In this document: one piece after another, positions 28,384-38,078 of the stretch
How positions within the stretch are numbered: the first letter of the stretch is position 1
How the letters are laid out: each line of letters starts with the position of its first letter
Assembly: GCA_938023035.1 (NCBI GenBank)
Contig: CALIDI010000001.1
Coordinates: 17,986-81,985, forward strand
DNA length: 64,000 bases
From: an uncultured Leptolyngbyaceae cyanobacterium
Lineage (GTDB): Bacteria; Cyanobacteriota; Cyanobacteriia; Leptolyngbyales; Leptolyngbyaceae
Reading direction: 5' to 3'
The notes under the pieces: generated by a model
What the model was told of the DNA's origin: nothing
The model's database searches: none
Seen by the model: the letters and a program-made list of their open reading frames with translations, nothing else
Position numbers and translations under genes: made by a program

Positions 28384-28890
28384 TCTTGCTTTGCTTTTTC
28401 TTAATCTTCTTAACCTCCTGTTACGTTTCGGGCTGTAACCTTCAGACCCTGGACGATCGCGCCTTGATAGCCGTGATTACGCAATTCCTTTTCAGTTAAA
28501 TCCACTCTGTTTAGAAGACCGATCAGCCAACTCAATCAGGTTGAATGTTTGGGCCACCACCTCTGCGTTCCAATGTGCGACCAAATCAATAGCTAGAGCC
28601 TGTTTCGAACTAGCTGAGCTGCTAGCCTCAAGGCAATGCCTGGCTCTTTGACTGCAACAAGGTGCATTGCAGTGCCACAACGAGGGAACAATTCTGTTAT
28701 AGAAAGATTGTCACAATTGGTTGGGGGTAGCATTCTGCCGAAAGACGGAACTTTAACGCTGCCGTGAGAATACGGCTAGCGCTGGTGATTACCACGGGCA
28801 AAGTTGATTTTCTACCCCCATCAATGACAAGTTGGACTAAGGCCAATCAGAAACGTTGCAGATTTAGTCGATGCATCCAGCAGGTTCAAT
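28384..28890. other. Gene-free stretch upstream of priA
   Basis: About 500 bases. A short minus-strand frame (28410-28535) encodes a coding-like fragment (DLTEKELRNHGYQGAIVQG) that may be a gene relic. Nothing else is supported. Confidence 0.35.
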
Positions 28891-31386
28891 GTGAGTGTGA
28901 CTTCTGGCGATCGCCGCTTCGCTGTAGCGGAGCAATTCCCGCATGACCCCCCGTTTTCTCTGTGGCTTGAAGTATTAGTAGATTGCCCCGGGGCACAGGG
29001 GGCCTTTACCTATGGCGTGCCTGTGGGCATGACGGTTCAGATTGGCGACATTGTTGGGGTGCCTTTTGGCCATCAGCAAGTTGGGGCGATCGCCCTGCGC
29101 TCCTCCACCACTCCGCCTCAGGAGATGGCCGCCAACCAAATTCGGGCAGTTGAGAGTGTCATTGCTAGGGGGTTCTTTCCAGAGCATTACTGGCCATTGC
29201 TACAACGGGTGGCCGACTACTATTTGACGCCTTTAATGCAGGTCGTCAAAGTAGCCCTACCCGCAGGCCTGCTGACCCGTTCCCAAAGACGGGTGCGGTT
29301 GGCATACCCCCCGCCCTCTGGTACCCCCACCCTATCTGCAAGTGCACAGGCACTGTTGCAGCGCTTGCAAAGCAGCAAAACGGGAGACTATAGCTGGCAG
29401 TTTTTACAGCGTCAGCAGCCGGGCATGGCGCGGGCCTTAGCAGAATTGCTCGCCCACGGGTGGGTGGAGAGCTATCTGTCACCTCCCACAACCCTGCGAC
29501 CTAAGTTGCGCCAGGCCGTGACCCTGACCCCCGCCAGCGGAGAGTTAACCCGTCGCCAGCAAGAGGTTGTAGGGATTTTGCAACGGCAGGGGGGCGAAAT
29601 GTGGCTGACCGACTTGCTGCAACAGGCCCAAACCAGTAGCACCATGCTCAAAACCCTTTCTAGTAAGGGTTGGCTGGTACTGCAACCAAGGGAAGTGCTG
29701 CGGCAGGAGGGAGGGGCAGACCTCAATCGCGATCGCCCGAAGCAATTGACGCCTGCGCAGGCAAACGCTCTCAAGCAGATCCAAGAATTGCAAGGATTTT
29801 CTCAAGTCTTGCTACATGGGGTGACTGGGTCGGGCAAAACGGAGGTCTATCTGCAAGCGATCGCGCCACTGCTCGCCCAGGGTAAGTCAGCACTGATCTT
29901 AGTACCAGAGATCGGCTTGACCCCCCAATTGACCGATCGGTTCCGTTGTCGCTTTGGTAACCAGGTGTGTGTTTATCACAGTGCCCTTTCTGATGGAGAA
30001 CGCTACGATACTTGGCGACACCTGCTCAATGGGCAAGCCCAGGTCGTTATTGGTACCCGTTCTGCCGTGTTTGCTCCGATTACTAACCTGGGACTGATTG
30101 TGCTGGATGAAGAGCATGACAGTAGCTTTAAGCAAGATCAGCCAATGCCCTGTTACCATGCCCGCACGGTTGCTCTCTGGCGGGGTGAGTTAGAGCAATG
30201 TCCAGTGATTTTAGGATCGGCTACACCCGCTTTAGAGAGTTGGGTGCAGGTACACCCCCAATCAAAGCATTCACCCCGCGCGCACTTGGCTCCAACTCTT
30301 TACCTATCCATCCCTGAACGGGTAGAGGCCCGCCCCCTGCCCACTATTGAAGTGGTTGATATGCGGCAGGAGTTGCAGGCCGGTAATCGCTCTATCTTTG
30401 GGCGATCGCTCCAACAGGCCCTGCGATCGCTGATCGAGCAGAAGCAACAAGGCATTCTTTTCATCCATCGTCGTGGCCACAGCACCTTTGTCTCTTGTCG
30501 AAGTTGTGGCTATGTAGTGACCTGTCCCCACTGTGATGTTTCCCTGGCCTATCACCAGCCCTACCAGAATGCCACCCCCCTGCTACGCTGCCACTACTGC
30601 AACTATATGCAGGCAATGCCACCGGCCTGCCCAAGTTGCGGTTCGCTCTACTTTAAACAATTCGGCAGCGGCACCCAGCGACTGGAACAGGAACTGCAAC
30701 AAGCCTTCCCAGCATTGCGAATACTCCGATTTGATAGTGATACCACCCGCACCAAAGGATCCCATCGTGCTTTGCTCAGTCGCTTTGCTACGGGTGAAGC
30801 AGATATTTTAGTCGGCACCCAGATGTTAACCAAGGGGATTGACTTGCCCCAAGTCACGCTAGTAGGCATCGTTTCCGCCGATGGCCTACTCAATCTCTCT
30901 GATTACCGGGCAAGTGAGCGCGCCTTTCAGACCCTAACCCAAGTTGCTGGCCGCTGTGGTCGGGGCGATCGCCCAGGGCGGGTGATTTTGCAAACCTACA
31001 CCCCCGATCATCCAGTAATCCAGGCTGTCCAGATGGGCACCTATGAAACTTTTATGGCTACAGAGCTAAACCATCGAGCAGCGCTCAATTACCCCCCCTG
31101 CGATCGGCTGATTCTTTACCGCCTTAGTAGCGAAAACCCAGTAGCCGTGCAAACCGCCGCCGAACGGGTTGCCACAGCCTTACAACCCCTCGAAACAGCC
31201 GGTGCTCGCCTACTAGGGCCTGCCCCCGCAACGATCCTAAGGGTGGCCCGCCGTTACCGCTGGCAAATCTTACTCAAACTCTCCCCCCAGTTCTCTAGTC
31301 CCTTGCCCGACCTAGCTAGCCTGCGGAGCATCTGTCCCAAATCAGTCAACCTGCTCATCGATGTCGATGCCCTCACGTTACCCTGA
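28891..31386 (+). CDS. priA: Primosomal protein N' (PriA helicase)
   Basis: PriA recognises stalled replication forks and loads the replicative helicase for restart. The 831 residues show the N-terminal DNA-binding domain (to about 220), helicase motif I GVTGSGKTEVY (residues 310-320), motif II DEEH, the zinc region with eight cysteines (CRSCGYVVTCPHC, then CHYCN and CPSCGS) and motifs V-VI (GTQMLTKGIDLPQVTLV, QVAGRCGRGDRPG). The start is GTG and is not strongly supported by a ribosome site, so the first 20 residues are uncertain. Single gene. Confidence 0.95.
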   Translation: MSVTSGDRRFAVAEQFPHDPPFSLWLEVLVDCPGAQGAFTYGVPVGMTVQIGDIVGVPFGHQQVGAIALRSSTTPPQEMAANQIRAVESVIARGFFPEHYWPLLQRVADYYLTPLMQVVKVALPAGLLTRSQRRVRLAYPPPSGTPTLSASAQALLQRLQSSKTGDYSWQFLQRQQPGMARALAELLAHGWVESYLSPPTTLRPKLRQAVTLTPASGELTRRQQEVVGILQRQGGEMWLTDLLQQAQTSSTMLKTLSSKGWLVLQPREVLRQEGGADLNRDRPKQLTPAQANALKQIQELQGFSQVLLHGVTGSGKTEVYLQAIAPLLAQGKSALILVPEIGLTPQLTDRFRCRFGNQVCVYHSALSDGERYDTWRHLLNGQAQVVIGTRSAVFAPITNLGLIVLDEEHDSSFKQDQPMPCYHARTVALWRGELEQCPVILGSATPALESWVQVHPQSKHSPRAHLAPTLYLSIPERVEARPLPTIEVVDMRQELQAGNRSIFGRSLQQALRSLIEQKQQGILFIHRRGHSTFVSCRSCGYVVTCPHCDVSLAYHQPYQNATPLLRCHYCNYMQAMPPACPSCGSLYFKQFGSGTQRLEQELQQAFPALRILRFDSDTTRTKGSHRALLSRFATGEADILVGTQMLTKGIDLPQVTLVGIVSADGLLNLSDYRASERAFQTLTQVAGRCGRGDRPGRVILQTYTPDHPVIQAVQMGTYETFMATELNHRAALNYPPCDRLILYRLSSENPVAVQTAAERVATALQPLETAGARLLGPAPATILRVARRYRWQILLKLSPQFSSPLPDLASLRSICPKSVNLLIDVDALTLP

Positions 31387-31415
31387 TCGATTTCCACAGC
31401 CTCACGCAGGTCAAA

Positions 31416-31742
31416 CTACATCCGAGTCAGAGCCGAAATTTTACGCAGCTTTTCGCTCGCTAGCCCCTCTAGCTCCTGGATTTGGAGCCATCCTTCCTGA
31501 ATCAGGCTGGCAAAAACAAAAATAAGTGCCGCTTCACGATTGTCATACTTTCCATCTAGCTCATGTCGCTTTGCACTGAGAAAATCATGAAGATGCCACA
31601 TGTCATCCAATTCATCGAGGGCCTGTGCCCGCTCCGAAACCTCCCGCATTAACGCCCTAACCTCGCGCTCAAAAGCTCGTTCAAAGGCCGCTTGGGCAAT
31701 TTGCTTTTCTCGCTTCGACCACTCCACTTCAGTCACTTGCAT
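31416..31742 (-). CDS. frp: Fluorescence recovery protein
   Basis: FRP binds photoactivated orange carotenoid protein (OCP), detaches it from the phycobilisome and speeds its return to the inactive orange form, ending photoprotective quenching. The 108-residue protein closely follows the known family: DDMWHLHDFLSAKRHELDGK contains the residues equivalent to Synechocystis W50, H53, D54 and R60 (here W49, H52, D53, R59), and the C-terminal helical part reads AALIFVFASLIQEG. It lies directly downstream of ocp on the same strand with a 160-base gap; co-transcription or a separate promoter are both possible. Confidence 0.94.
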   Translation of the reverse strand: MQVTEVEWSKREKQIAQAAFERAFEREVRALMREVSERAQALDELDDMWHLHDFLSAKRHELDGKYDNREAALIFVFASLIQEGWLQIQELEGLASEKLRKISALTRM

Positions 31743-31904
31743 TGAACCCTTCTCTCAAAACCCTCTAAAAAACAAATGTTTAACCCACTCTTACAACTAG
31801 CAGCGTTGCCCCGCTGGTTCAGAAGAGTCAACGCTGCCGTACAGTCGAGTCGCCTTGAACTAGCTTACCCGCGCTACATACTCCGCTGAAACGTAAACAG
31901 CACC

Positions 31905-32861
31905 CTAACGAACCAGATTAAGCAACTCCTTCGGAGAAGCTAATAAATCAATGGCAACAAAGAAAATCTTGTCATCCGGCGTCAGTAAGAAACGCCAGGC
32001 CATATTCATACCAACCGCTGCACCAAACCACGGCGTTTGCACCTTGCCAGTCACCTTAATTTGTGTGTAGCCATCATCGGCTGGCTCCACCACCCCCCGT
32101 TCTGGCATCAACTGAAGGTTTTGACATTCTTCTCGGAAAAATCGGAAGACATTATCTTTTCCGACGATTGGGCGCTGAAACGGAGGTTGTAGAGCACCAT
32201 CCGGTGCGAATAGCTGAATCAACGCATCAAAGTCGTTGGCATTTAGATTGTTCATATAGGCCAAGACGGTAGGGTTGGTTACCCCCTCAATCGTCACTTG
32301 AGTACGCTGAGACATTTCTTTGGGCGGCACGACCGGTTCAGACACCCGATTACCGTCGAGCTTGCTGGGGTCATAGCCCATGTTCACCACTGCATTGCGC
32401 AGAACGGTAATTTGTTGCCCTGGATCCAGCTCTTTAAGCGTGTTGAGAACGGCTCTGGCATTTGCAGAGAGTTGGTAACCCTGGGGGATTGGAGCCACAA
32501 TCCCTTGCTCCATCCATTGCCCTAGCTGATACCAAAAACCTAACTTAATGTTAGGAGTCCAACTGGCATAAGTGCGACAAATCGGGGTATCAGCATGGTT
32601 GGCCAAATCACACATGACTTGGGTTTGTTCCTGGAAGCTCATCTGCCGCATTTGTTCCAGCGTGCCTTCTGCAAGTTGCATGCTCGCCGCCCCAGGTGCA
32701 GCAACGGTCACGGTCTTACCCATTTCAAGATAGGCAAACCAGATCCAGGCAAGTTGATCTTCGGCACTGAGCTGATTAAACCGGGCAATTGTAGCGGGAA
32801 CAACATCAGCCGCCAGCGTATTAGGAAAAATTCCCCGAGCTGAATCGATAGTAAATGGCAT
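31905..32861 (-). CDS. ocp: Orange carotenoid protein
   Basis: A blue-light photoreceptor and quencher that binds a ketocarotenoid and dissipates phycobilisome excitation as heat. The 318 residues contain the helical carotenoid domain (1-160) and the NTF2-like C-terminal domain (195-318), joined by a linker. Key residues seen: Y44 and W110 around the carotenoid, R155 for the interdomain salt bridge, and Y202 and W289, equivalent to Synechocystis Y201 and W288 that hydrogen-bond the carotenoid carbonyl. Both domains are present, so it is a full OCP and not a stand-alone helical carotenoid protein. The adjacent frp gene supports the OCP1 type. The start is the ATG giving MPFTIDSARG. Confidence 0.97.
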   Translation of the reverse strand: MPFTIDSARGIFPNTLAADVVPATIARFNQLSAEDQLAWIWFAYLEMGKTVTVAAPGAASMQLAEGTLEQMRQMSFQEQTQVMCDLANHADTPICRTYASWTPNIKLGFWYQLGQWMEQGIVAPIPQGYQLSANARAVLNTLKELDPGQQITVLRNAVVNMGYDPSKLDGNRVSEPVVPPKEMSQRTQVTIEGVTNPTVLAYMNNLNANDFDALIQLFAPDGALQPPFQRPIVGKDNVFRFFREECQNLQLMPERGVVEPADDGYTQIKVTGKVQTPWFGAAVGMNMAWRFLLTPDDKIFFVAIDLLASPKELLNLVR

Positions 32862-33487
32862 AGTTAAGCACCTAACTAACTAGATTCGCATCTGAACAAG
32901 AAATGCAACGTCTCATCCCAAGACCAGCTATCGAACTGACAGGTTACTGACAGGTTTAGATAGAAAACCTACCCTCTAAAAAACAGGCAACGCACTAAAA
33001 GTCACCGCTTGCCAGAGTTACTAGCTAGTCAGCCAGTCAGTCAAACGGAGGGAATATTGCTTTTCTATCCTCAAGGTACCATGCCCTCTTATCAGAAAGG
33101 AAACAAATCTTTATGTTATCGAAGTGCGAGCTAAATTTAGGACGATATACAGGGGTGGAACCTCCTGCTAGAGGCTCGATTCATAAATCGAACACTGTTT
33201 TTGGTTAACTGTTTTAACGTATTTGCGTAGCACTATCACGTGAGATGATGGCACAGATGTGTTATCAGGTTTTTGACTGAAGGGGGCGTTACTTCATAGA
33301 CAGATTTCTGTAAAACCGATGCCAAAGTAGATACTAAGGGATGGGCTATTGAAACAGTTTCTGAGAGCTGATTTGTCAATTCCCGCGTCTCTAGCCAGAT
33401 CAGTCGGTTTACCTGTGGGGCTATGGAAAGCGAACCAACTGACGACAATTGGGTCTGAATTGTTAACGCGTGAATGGAGGGAGTGAA
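32862..33487. other. Gene-free stretch between ocp and a secreted-protein gene
   Basis: About 620 AT-rich bases between divergent genes; it holds the ocp promoter on its left side. No gene, terminator or repeat of the families described here is evident. Confidence 0.4.
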
Positions 33488-33979
33488 ATGCCAAAAGTAA
33501 AGAGGACGATCGTAAGGACTTTAGTAGGGGCGATCGCCTGGGGTGTAGTTCCTGGCTATTTTTTCAGCTTCGACCCGGTCGGGGTCGCTCAAACCAATGA
33601 TGCAACCTGTAGAGTGGCGATCGCCGCCGGGCGTAATCGCCTAGCCCAAGGCAGAAATCTCCGGGTTAGAGGCGTGATGCAGAGCCTTACCTCCTTTTAT
33701 AAGGACTATCCTAGGGGCCGAGATCAAAGCTATCTCTATGCCATGACAGGTCGATCCGCTGACGCGGTAATGGCTTCGCCCCAATTAATGCGGGCGATCG
33801 CCCAAACCGTGATTCAAAATTGTCCTGCCATTGGCATGGTTTTTATTGGGGTTGATCGCTCAGGTTTTATCGCTTCAGTAGGATTATTTAATGATGGCAA
33901 AATCGACTTTTTTGAATGCGTGGAGCCATCCGCTAACTCTCCCCGGTTCTTACCTTGGGGAAAACGTTATTGCACCTGA
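33488..33979 (+). CDS. Secreted hypothetical protein (163 aa)
   Basis: An exported protein of unknown function. A signal peptide is visible (IVRTLVGAIAWGVVPGYFFS, with likely cleavage near GVAQT). The mature part has cysteines at TCRVAI, NCPAIG, FFECVE and RYCT, suggesting two disulfides, and a helical segment (MASPQLMRAIAQTVIQNC). I do not recognise the family. The start is the ATG with GGAGGG about ten bases upstream; an in-frame start six codons earlier is less likely. Confidence 0.75.
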   Translation: MPKVKRTIVRTLVGAIAWGVVPGYFFSFDPVGVAQTNDATCRVAIAAGRNRLAQGRNLRVRGVMQSLTSFYKDYPRGRDQSYLYAMTGRSADAVMASPQLMRAIAQTVIQNCPAIGMVFIGVDRSGFIASVGLFNDGKIDFFECVEPSANSPRFLPWGKRYCT

Positions 33980-34408
33980 TCCAGATTCCGCAGTTGTCAT
34001 ACAGCAACAGTCCAGACACCTTTGTGCCAAACCGATCTCATCCCCCCTGATGAAAGGCCCGTCAGGGCAATGCTCTGGCTGTGCACGCCCTCTGGTCTAC
34101 TCTCAAACTTGAGAAGGGGAGGCAGATTCAAAGTCCCTCTCCCTCTTTGGGAGAGGGATTTAGGGTGAGGGTTAAAGCTGACAGGACAGCCGGTCTCCAT
34201 TCTCGATTTCTCTTTCCTCACTGTGGGTGAGGGTTAAAGCGAATGGCGTGAAGGGCTGTCAGCATTTTCACAAAAACTGGCTGAAGTATTGATACAGGCC
34301 AGTGAGGATGTTTATAGTTCGCACCGAAGTTCGCATTACACGCTTTAAGAGAAAGAAAAGCTTTCATAAGTCAGCTTGCTCTGACTACTAGCCAACAAAC
34401 CATCACCC
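33980..34408. other. Repeat-rich gene-free stretch
   Basis: It contains decayed T/C-rich and GGGAGAGGG repeat debris (about 34080-34200) and a copy of the family 3 repeat. There is no supported gene. Confidence 0.5.
34207..34275. repeat. Family 3 short repeat, copy 1
   Basis: The stretch CTCTTTCCTCACTGTGGGTG and the bases after it (AGGGTTAAAGCGAATGG, then CAGCATTTTCA) recur with few changes at 55667-55735. The neighbouring GCTGACAGGACAGCC is an approximate inverse of GGGCTGTCAGC in the repeat. Confidence 0.65.
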
Positions 34409-34442
34409 AAAAAAAGCGGTACAAGGGTTTTCCTTGTACCGC
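34409..34442 (-). terminator. Rho-independent terminator of the first DUF4278 gene
   Basis: On the minus strand an 11-bp perfect stem GCGGTACAAGG / CCTTGTACCGC with a 5-base loop is followed by seven T residues. It lies about 100 bases beyond the stop of the DUF4278 gene. Confidence 0.85.
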
Positions 34443-34537
34443 CCTCCACTGAATCAGAACTCTAACCAGCCAACAGCAAACCCAACTTGCTTAATTCGCA
34501 GGAAATCAACAACCAAACCGACGTGCTCTGAAGTGCT

Positions 34538-34774
34538 CTAATGGGGAATACATTGATTTAATGGATAGGCTGCCCCTCGGTAAAAAAGATTGCGGATAGG
34601 GCGGCAAATTAACTCATGAATGGGTGTCTCTAACCCATGAAAGTAAGGGGCACCTCGATATTTTAGGCGTGTCGAAACAGCAGGAACGAGTTCCCCGTTT
34701 TCACTGATTACCTCTGTTGCGACAACAGGAGCGGGTGCATAGTCGTAGGTAACGCCACGATAGATAAGTTTCAT
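34538..34774 (-). CDS. DUF4278 domain protein, paralogue 1
   Basis: A 78-residue protein of the cyanobacterial DUF4278 type, recognised by repeats of the Y-R-G-x-x-Y motif: LIYRGVTYDY at the start, LKYRGAPYF in the middle and LFYRGAAYPL near the end. Function is unknown. The start is the ATG preceded by AGAGGCG. It has its own strong terminator. A second paralogue lies near 42.2 kb. Confidence 0.88.
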   Translation of the reverse strand: MKLIYRGVTYDYAPAPVVATEVISENGELVPAVSTRLKYRGAPYFHGLETPIHELICRPIRNLFYRGAAYPLNQCIPH

Positions 34775-35406
34775 AATGTTCGCCTCTTGGGATTCAATAC
34801 GATGGAATTGAGGCGCGTTCCTTCGGGAAATCCCTACTTCCGTCTTTCTTAGCGGTTAATCTTGTAAGACTCAACTGAATATTCAGCTAAGAGAGATGAA
34901 CGTTTTCTTACATATTTGTATCTTAAGCTACAGAAAACCATCTGGGGATTTTTTTGGTAAAACTTCATAGAAGCCACAAAAAATCGTGTTTTCCTTTGCC
35001 CTTTCCTATAACAGGCTTTACCATTGACTGAGGTTACGAGCCTCAGTGTTTTCAATGACTGATCGCAGCGGACAGGGGATAGGAGGCGTGAAACAAGGCC
35101 ACAAGGTTGGCCTGATACAGAATTTATGAACGCTAAGGTGTCCTTCCTGCATGGCGAGAACAATGGACTCACCAGTTCAACATTGACACTGACAATCAAT
35201 AGGTAGTCTGTCCAAGCAAACGATTTTGAACTAGCCATCAGCGCAGCCCAAAACCCCAAATATCGCTGTGGTTAAAAAGCTTGGGACAAAACCTAGTGAT
35301 CAAGCACCAATGACTTGGTAGGCTTTCTGACTCGCTATCGCTATCCTTCTCACGGCGACGGCTACAATAACCATTTTTTGTCTCCATCTGGTCAAAACGA
35401 GTGTCC
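34775..35406. other. Gene-free stretch between divergent genes
   Basis: About 630 bases separating the DUF4278 gene and the DUF429 gene. The open frames present show no coding character. Promoters for both neighbours must lie here. Confidence 0.4.
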
Positions 35407-36147
35407 ATGTATTTTCTTGGAGTTGATTTAGGCTGGAGTTCGGGAGCTAGTGGCCTGTGCTGTTTGGCCGCCCAGGGCGATCGCCTCTTGCTGATGGATT
35501 TACAACGGGTTGCCCGACAGGCTGATGTCCTTGCCTGGGTCGAGCACTGGCTGCCCCCACCAAAGCCCGGTGGGGTGGCTGTGGATGCACCAACGGTGAT
35601 TGGCAACCCGACCGGGATGCGCTTGTGCGATCGCCTCACCCACCAGTACTTTGGCCGATACCATGGAGGCAGTTACCCCGCCAATCTGGGCCGTCCCTTT
35701 GCAGCGCAGACAATTGCGATGGGGCAAAGCCTAGAAAGCCTGGGCTTCCACCATGCGCCTGAGATTGCCCCGCGACAGCCAACCCGCTTTCAGATTGAGG
35801 TGTTTCCCCATCCCGCGATGATCCAACTGTTTGGCTTAGAGCGAATCTTGAAGTACAAAAAAGGGCCAGTCAGCGAACGCCGCATAGAATTAGCTAAGCT
35901 GAGAGACTACATTCACGATCGCCTTCCCCAGCTCACGCCCGCCCTAGATTTCGCCGCTAGCCCTGAATCGCTGCCAGAATTGCCGCCCCCTGGTAAAAAT
36001 CTCAAGGTTGTTGAAGATCAGCTCGATAGCGTGATCTGTGCCTACGTAGCGGCCCATTGGTGGTTTTGGGGGCAAGAGCACAACCAAACGTTAGGCCACT
36101 TACCGGAGGGTTACATCATTGTGCCGATGCCCCAATCGACTGATTAA
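35407..36147 (+). CDS. DUF429 protein (predicted RNase H-fold)
   Basis: A 246-residue protein of the DUF429 family, whose members are predicted to adopt an RNase H-like fold. The N-terminal motif [15 protein letters not shown] places an aspartate on the first strand as in that fold; a second acidic motif is in [11 protein letters not shown], and [12 protein letters not shown] is a further conserved segment. The C terminus holds [15 protein letters not shown] with two more acidic residues. A nuclease activity is inference from fold. The start is the ATG giving MYFLGVD; a GTG lies two codons upstream. The 3' end overlaps the convergent arsH gene by about 30 bases. Confidence 0.83.
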   Translation: MYFLGVDLGWSSGASGLCCLAAQGDRLLLMDLQRVARQADVLAWVEHWLPPPKPGGVAVDAPTVIGNPTGMRLCDRLTHQYFGRYHGGSYPANLGRPFAAQTIAMGQSLESLGFHHAPEIAPRQPTRFQIEVFPHPAMIQLFGLERILKYKKGPVSERRIELAKLRDYIHDRLPQLTPALDFAASPESLPELPPPGKNLKVVEDQLDSVICAYVAAHWWFWGQEHNQTLGHLPEGYIIVPMPQSTD

Positions 36148-36772
36148 CAATGTTCTGAGCCTGCTTTTGGGCTTTTTCCTTGCGTTCACTGTGGCGATCG
36201 GTCAGGTAATCCACCTGATCTCGCAGTAAAAGCGTAAATTTGTATAGCTCTTCCATTACATCAATGACGCGATCGCGATAGGGGGAATCTTTCATCCGGC
36301 CATCTTCATGAAATTCCTGATAGGCCTTGGGCACAGACGACTGATTTGGAATTGTAAACATCCGCATCCAACGGCCCAAAATTCGCAGCGTATTCACAGC
36401 GTTGAAAGATTGAGACCCGCCAGAAACCTGCATTACAGCTAGGGTTTTGCCCTGGGTCGGGCGAATCGCCCCGATACTCAAGGGAATCCAATCAATCTGA
36501 TGCTTCATCAAGCCACTCACATTGCCATGGAGTTCCGGGCTTGACCACACCTGCCCTTCTGACCAGTACACGAGTTCACGCAGCTCCTGCACCTTCGGAT
36601 GGGTGTCCGGCACACTGGCATGAAGGGGCAAGCCGTGAGGATGAAAAAACTTCACCTCTGCCCCCATCTCCTCAATAATTCTGGCAGCCTCTTCTGCTAA
36701 CAGACGACTGTAGGAGCGTTCTCGTAATGAACCATATAAAAACAAAATTCTCGGCTTATGGTCAAAGCTCAT
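36116..36772 (-). CDS. arsH: ArsH-type NADPH-dependent FMN reductase
   Basis: ArsH is an FMN-dependent NADPH reductase or oxidase of arsenic operons, known in some bacteria to oxidise trivalent organoarsenicals. The 218 residues match: the flavin phosphate loop [20 protein letters not shown], the [18 protein letters not shown] segment, and [18 protein letters not shown], all typical of the family. It lies just downstream of an arsR gene on the same strand, separated by 16 bases, so the two form an operon. No arsenite efflux pump or arsenate reductase is in the window. The 3' end overlaps a convergent gene. Confidence 0.93.
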   Translation of the reverse strand: MSFDHKPRILFLYGSLRERSYSRLLAEEAARIIEEMGAEVKFFHPHGLPLHASVPDTHPKVQELRELVYWSEGQVWSSPELHGNVSGLMKHQIDWIPLSIGAIRPTQGKTLAVMQVSGGSQSFNAVNTLRILGRWMRMFTIPNQSSVPKAYQEFHEDGRMKDSPYRDRVIDVMEELYKFTLLLRDQVDYLTDRHSERKEKAQKQAQNIVNQSIGASAQ

Positions 36773-36788
36773 GCGGTTTCCCCTTAAT

Positions 36789-37118
36789 TTACTCCTGGCA
36801 AGTTTCAGATGCCTGATCGCACCAAATCAGTGGGTCTGCTTTACAGCAATCCTCGGTTAAAAAGCTGAGCAGTTGCCCGGTTCCATGCCAATCAACTGTA
36901 TAAAATATCTGCCGCTGCACCCGACGCGAAGACAACAACTGCGCCCGCTCTAGCTGCGCCAAATGGCGAGACATTGTCGAAGGATTGACCCCTAAAGTAG
37001 CAGCAATTTCTCCAGCAGATAACCCACCCGACCCAGCGCAAACGAGCAAACGGTAAGCCGCCAGCCGATTTTCTTGGGCCAGTGCTAATAAAGCGGCAAT
37101 GGCAGTTTCTGACTTCAT
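36789..37118 (-). CDS. arsR: ArsR-family arsenic-responsive repressor
   Basis: A winged-helix metalloid repressor of 109 residues. The recognition helix reads [20 protein letters not shown], and the wing follows ([12 protein letters not shown]). The classical ELCVCD sensor motif is absent. The C terminus has cysteines C91, C92, C100 and C107 ([12 protein letters not shown]), resembling the C-terminal site of the Acidithiobacillus-type ArsR (adjacent cysteines plus a third). It heads the arsR-arsH operon and probably represses it by binding the palindrome just upstream. Confidence 0.92.
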   Translation of the reverse strand: MKSETAIAALLALAQENRLAAYRLLVCAGSGGLSAGEIAATLGVNPSTMSRHLAQLERAQLLSSRRVQRQIFYTVDWHGTGQLLSFLTEDCCKADPLIWCDQASETCQE

Positions 37119-37130
37119 TCCTGTATTTTA

Positions 37131-37142
37131 GCGCAATTGCGC
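37131..37142. promoter_or_regulatory. Candidate ArsR operator
   Basis: A perfect 12-bp palindrome GCGCAATTGCGC lies about 12 bases upstream of the arsR start, where it would overlap the promoter. Its position and symmetry fit a self-regulating ArsR site; the match is by location only. Confidence 0.45.
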
Positions 37143-37363
37143 AACTATGCAAATAAGAATCAGCAGATCTGCGGAATCGGGAGTACAAGCCAAACTCAGC
37201 CCTAACCCTCAAAAACTTCTAGAGTGTGCTATGTTGGTAACCAGAGCATAAGTATCGGTTAGCAACATTTGTTTCTAGTATTAGCGGGTTTTCACGTTTT
37301 TCCATTGACAGACTTCTCTCCGAATTTTGACTCTACTTACCCTTTCATTTTTGGAGATAAGCT

Positions 37364-37669
37364 ATGTCAATTTATGTCGGCAATTTATCCTATGACGTTA
37401 CGGATGCAGACTTGACTTCTGTGTTTGCAGAGTACGGCTCTGTTAAGCGCGTTCAACTGCCTGTTGATCGTGAGACTGGCCGTATGCGTGGTTTTGGTTT
37501 CGTCGAAATGAGTGCAGATTCTGAAGAAGCGATCGCCATCGAAGCACTTGACGGTGCTGAGTGGATGGGTCGCGATTTGAAAGTCAATAAGGCCAGGCCT
37601 CGCGAAGAGCGCGGCGGTTCGTTTAGTGGTGGACGTAGAGGTGGTAATCACTTTTCTCGTGGCTACTAA
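37364..37669 (+). CDS. RRM-type RNA-binding protein (cyanobacterial Rbp)
   Basis: A single RNA-recognition-motif protein of 101 residues, like the cold-inducible Rbp proteins of cyanobacteria. RNP2 is IYVGNL and RNP1 is RGFGFVEM, both complete. The tail is glycine- and arginine-rich (GGSFSGGRRGGNHFSRGY), as in the Rbp subgroup with a Gly-rich C terminus. The start ATG follows TTTTGGAGATA, with GGAG as ribosome site. A terminator follows about 70 bases after the stop. Confidence 0.95.
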   Translation: MSIYVGNLSYDVTDADLTSVFAEYGSVKRVQLPVDRETGRMRGFGFVEMSADSEEAIAIEALDGAEWMGRDLKVNKARPREERGGSFSGGRRGGNHFSRGY

Positions 37670-37737
37670 CTAGGAGTGATAACTAGAGGCTACGCTGTAG
37701 CAAGTTAGCTGATTGTAATAATCTGGTTGATTCTGAA

Positions 37738-37770
37738 AGGGTTCAGACACAATTGCCTGAACCCTGTTTA
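37738..37770 (+). terminator. Terminator of the RRM gene
   Basis: A 9-bp perfect stem AGGGTTCAG / CTGAACCCT with a 10-base loop is followed by GTTTAG. The T tract is short, so it is a weak intrinsic terminator. Confidence 0.6.
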
Positions 37771-38078
37771 GTACGGAGTGTTGCTGTTATAGAAACTCCC
37801 TTCTGGATTTTGGGGCCATTCACAGTAACCCGTACACCACGGTGACAATCAGTTAACGTTTCAGACAGCTTCAACTAAAGCCTTACTGAAAACAATGAAG
37901 CATTCTACACTTGACTTTTCGTATTCCGTAGGCGGACTTAGGATCGAGAGTGTCAGCACCTGTAAGCTCACTACAAAGACCCAAAGCAAGCTTTGGTTAG
38001 GTGTCTGGTGGTTCTGCTCCAAAACGACATCTTTGTTCACTCACCTTCCCTAGTGATGTGATCCATTTTCGGTGGTGG
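37771..38078. other. Gene-free stretch
   Basis: About 300 bases between convergent genes; nothing recognisable. Confidence 0.4.

Noticed and set aside
28410..28535. Minus-strand fragment with DLTEKELRNHGYQGAIVQG
   Set aside because: It looks coding in composition, but it is very short, begins after a stop codon with only TTG, and has no ribosome site. At most it is a relic.
34849..35259. 136-codon minus-strand frame between the DUF4278 and DUF429 genes
   Set aside because: Cysteine- and basic-rich random-looking sequence, no ribosome site, no domain; treated as chance.
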